DNA of 64,000 nt from Nocardia jejuensis NBRC 103114 (lineage in GTDB: Bacteria; Actinomycetota; Actinomycetes; Mycobacteriales; Mycobacteriaceae): positions 83,800 through 147,799 of the forward strand of contig NZ_BDBU01000042.1 in assembly GCF_001613145.1 (NCBI RefSeq), read 5' to 3'. The position numbers and the translations under genes are program-made. This document shows, piece after piece, positions 62,770 through 64,000 of the stretch. The notes under the pieces were generated by a model, which saw only the letters and a list, made by a program, of their open reading frames with translations, was not told the DNA's origin and did not search any database. How positions within the stretch are numbered: the stretch's first letter is position 1; every line of letters begins with the position of its first letter.

Positions 62770-63792
62770 CTAACCAACTCGTTCGATCGTGTAACGAACC
62801 AGCTGCTCGAGCGCCTCGTTCGCGGGACCGCCCGGCAGCGCGGCCAGTTCCGCGTGCGCGATATCGGCGTAACCCCGCAGCTTCTCCTTGGCCAGGACCA
62901 TGCCGGGCGAGCGGGACAGCAGCTCCAGGGCCTCGGCGACTTCGGCGTCCGTCTCCAGCGGGCGGGCCAGCAGCTTGCGCAGGCGGTCGCCCTCGGCGCC
63001 CTCCTCGCGCAGCGCGTAGAGCACCGGCAGGGTGTGCACGCCCTCGCGCAGATCGGTGCCCGGGGTCTTGCCCGACTGCTCGGACACCGAGGAGATGTCG
63101 ATGATGTCGTCGGAGATCTGGAAGGCGGTGCCGACCGCGTCGCCGAGGCGGGCCAGCCGCTCCACGTGGTCCAGGTCCGCGCCGGAGAAGGTGCCGCCGA
63201 ATCGGCCCGCCGCGGCGATCAGCGACCCGGTCTTCTCCCACACCACGCGCAGGTAGTGCTCGACCGGATCCTGAGACTGCCTGGCGCCGATGGTTTCCCG
63301 CATCTGGCCGGTGACCAGCTCGGCGAAGGTTTCGGCGATGATCCGCACCGCGTCGGGGCCGAGGGTGGAGACCAGGCGCGAGGCGTGCGCGAAAAGGTAG
63401 TCGCCGGCCAGGATCGCGACGCTGTTGCCCCAGCGCGAGTTCACGCTGGGTGCGCCGCGGCGCATGGAGGCCTCGTCCATGACGTCGTCGTGATAGAGGG
63501 TGGCCAGATGCACCAGCTCCACCACGGTGCCCGCGATGATCAGATCCGGACTGGTGGGCTGCGGGCCCAGCTGACCGGTGAGAATGGTGAACAGCGGACG
63601 GAAACGCTTGCCGCCGGCCTTGGCCAGATGCAGCGCAGCCTCCTGCAGGAACTCCTCGCCGTCGGACAGCTCCTTGATCAGCAGGTCCTCGACCTCGACC
63701 AGACCCTTACGCACGGTTGCCGCAAGCTCGGGATCGCCGAGATCCACCCCCGCCACCACGGTGCTCTCATCGCTCACTGCCGATGCGTTCAT
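62770..63792 (-). CDS. grcC1: Polyprenyl diphosphate synthase (GrcC1-like)
   Basis: The 340-residue enzyme adds isopentenyl units to allylic diphosphates, probably making the menaquinone side chain. The first Asp-rich motif is HDDVMDEASMRRGAPS (102-106) and the second SDDIIDISS (228-232). GKRFRPL near the N-terminus binds substrate. GGGAG 5 nt before ATG 63790-63792 supports this start over a GTG 10 codons earlier. It lies next to htpX as grcC1 does in M. tuberculosis. The chain length is not readable from sequence. Confidence 0.93.
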   Translation of the reverse strand: MNASAVSDESTVVAGVDLGDPELAATVRKGLVEVEDLLIKELSDGEEFLQEAALHLAKAGGKRFRPLFTILTGQLGPQPTSPDLIIAGTVVELVHLATLYHDDVMDEASMRRGAPSVNSRWGNSVAILAGDYLFAHASRLVSTLGPDAVRIIAETFAELVTGQMRETIGARQSQDPVEHYLRVVWEKTGSLIAAAGRFGGTFSGADLDHVERLARLGDAVGTAFQISDDIIDISSVSEQSGKTPGTDLREGVHTLPVLYALREEGAEGDRLRKLLARPLETDAEVAEALELLSRSPGMVLAKEKLRGYADIAHAELAALPGGPANEALEQLVRYTIERVG

Positions 63793-63920
63793 TTCGTCTC
63801 CCAGTGCCGCGTCCGACCCCACGCCAAAGAACCTAGCGTGTGAGCCGGTGACCCCCTATGCACACCACCGTAGTGCGACGCAACGAACAGTATTTTCTGC
63901 CCTCCGCTTCGCTCCGGGCG

Positions 63921-64000
63921 GTTCGTGGCCCTGCAAGCTCGCTTCTTCCCTCCCTCCGCTCCTCCGCTTCGCTCCCCCGCTCCACTCAGTCCAGAAGCGA
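63921..64000 (+). repeat. Dispersed stem-loop repeat, copy C (cut by window end)
   Basis: GTTCGTGGCC (63921-63930) and GCTCGCTTCT (63937-63946) are the left arms. AGAAGCGA at 63993-64000 begins the right inner arm before the window ends. The body matches the reverse complement of copy B with about 3 differences in 80 nt. It lies upstream of the polyprenyl synthase gene. Confidence 0.9.

Overview
The window is high-GC actinobacterial DNA and most likely comes from a Nocardia species or a close relative in the Mycobacteriales. Three things point there: mycolic-acid genes (a fused HadA-HadB dehydratase), a complete mce lipid importer, and a housekeeping gene order matching the reverse complement of the region from grcC1/htpX/yajQ through rpmG, had, secE, nusG, rplKA, rplJL, mkl, rpoBC to rpsL, rpsG, fusA and tuf in Mycobacterium tuberculosis. 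Most genes lie on the minus strand, so the backbone reads from right to left. This assignment rests on recalled gene order and protein similarity, not on a database search.

Right part (about 54.2-64 kb): polyprenyl diphosphate synthase, HtpX protease, a YajQ-family protein, tRNAs Tyr, Thr and Met, rpmG, the HadAB fusion, tRNA-Trp, secE-nusG, rplK-rplA and rplJ-rplL. Clear hairpins end several of these units. Middle part (42.4-54 kb): one long minus-strand operon, mkl-yrbEA-yrbEB-mceA-F plus two Mce-associated proteins. It encodes ATPase, permeases, six MlaD-domain subunits and accessory membrane proteins of a lipid importer. Next come rpoB and rpoC (34.4-42 kb), separated by a terminator-like hairpin. 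Left end (1-4.4 kb): rpsL-rpsG-fusA-tuf; the tuf stop codon lies just outside the window.

Between rpoC and rpsL (4.8-34 kb) is an accessory block of about 30 kb. It holds two DUF3558 lipoproteins, HPPD with a divergent Lrp-type regulator, a five-gene ABC importer/2-oxoglutarate oxygenase/GntR operon next to an amidohydrolase, a winged-helix protein, a quinone-oxidoreductase-like enzyme, and a PASTA-less Ser/Thr kinase. It continues with an acyl-ACP thioesterase, FprB, a SixA-type phosphatase, a MerR regulator with a textbook 19-bp-spacer promoter, GTP cyclohydrolase II, and a CMD/GNAT/pirin operon. The last part holds an aldo-keto reductase with a divergent regulator, a hotdog thioesterase, malate:quinone oxidoreductase, a CGNR zinc-finger protein divergent from an EamA exporter, and two secreted proteins.

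The best leads are not new gene families. They are a dispersed stem-loop repeat in three copies with compensated stems, two KstR-type operators, a rpoB-rpoC hairpin, an mce operon physically linked to its ATPase, an uncharacterised importer/oxygenase/amidohydrolase cluster with a candidate operator, and a perfect 17-nt inverted repeat inside two divergent genes. I saw no CRISPR array, insertion sequence, prophage or recognised defence system.
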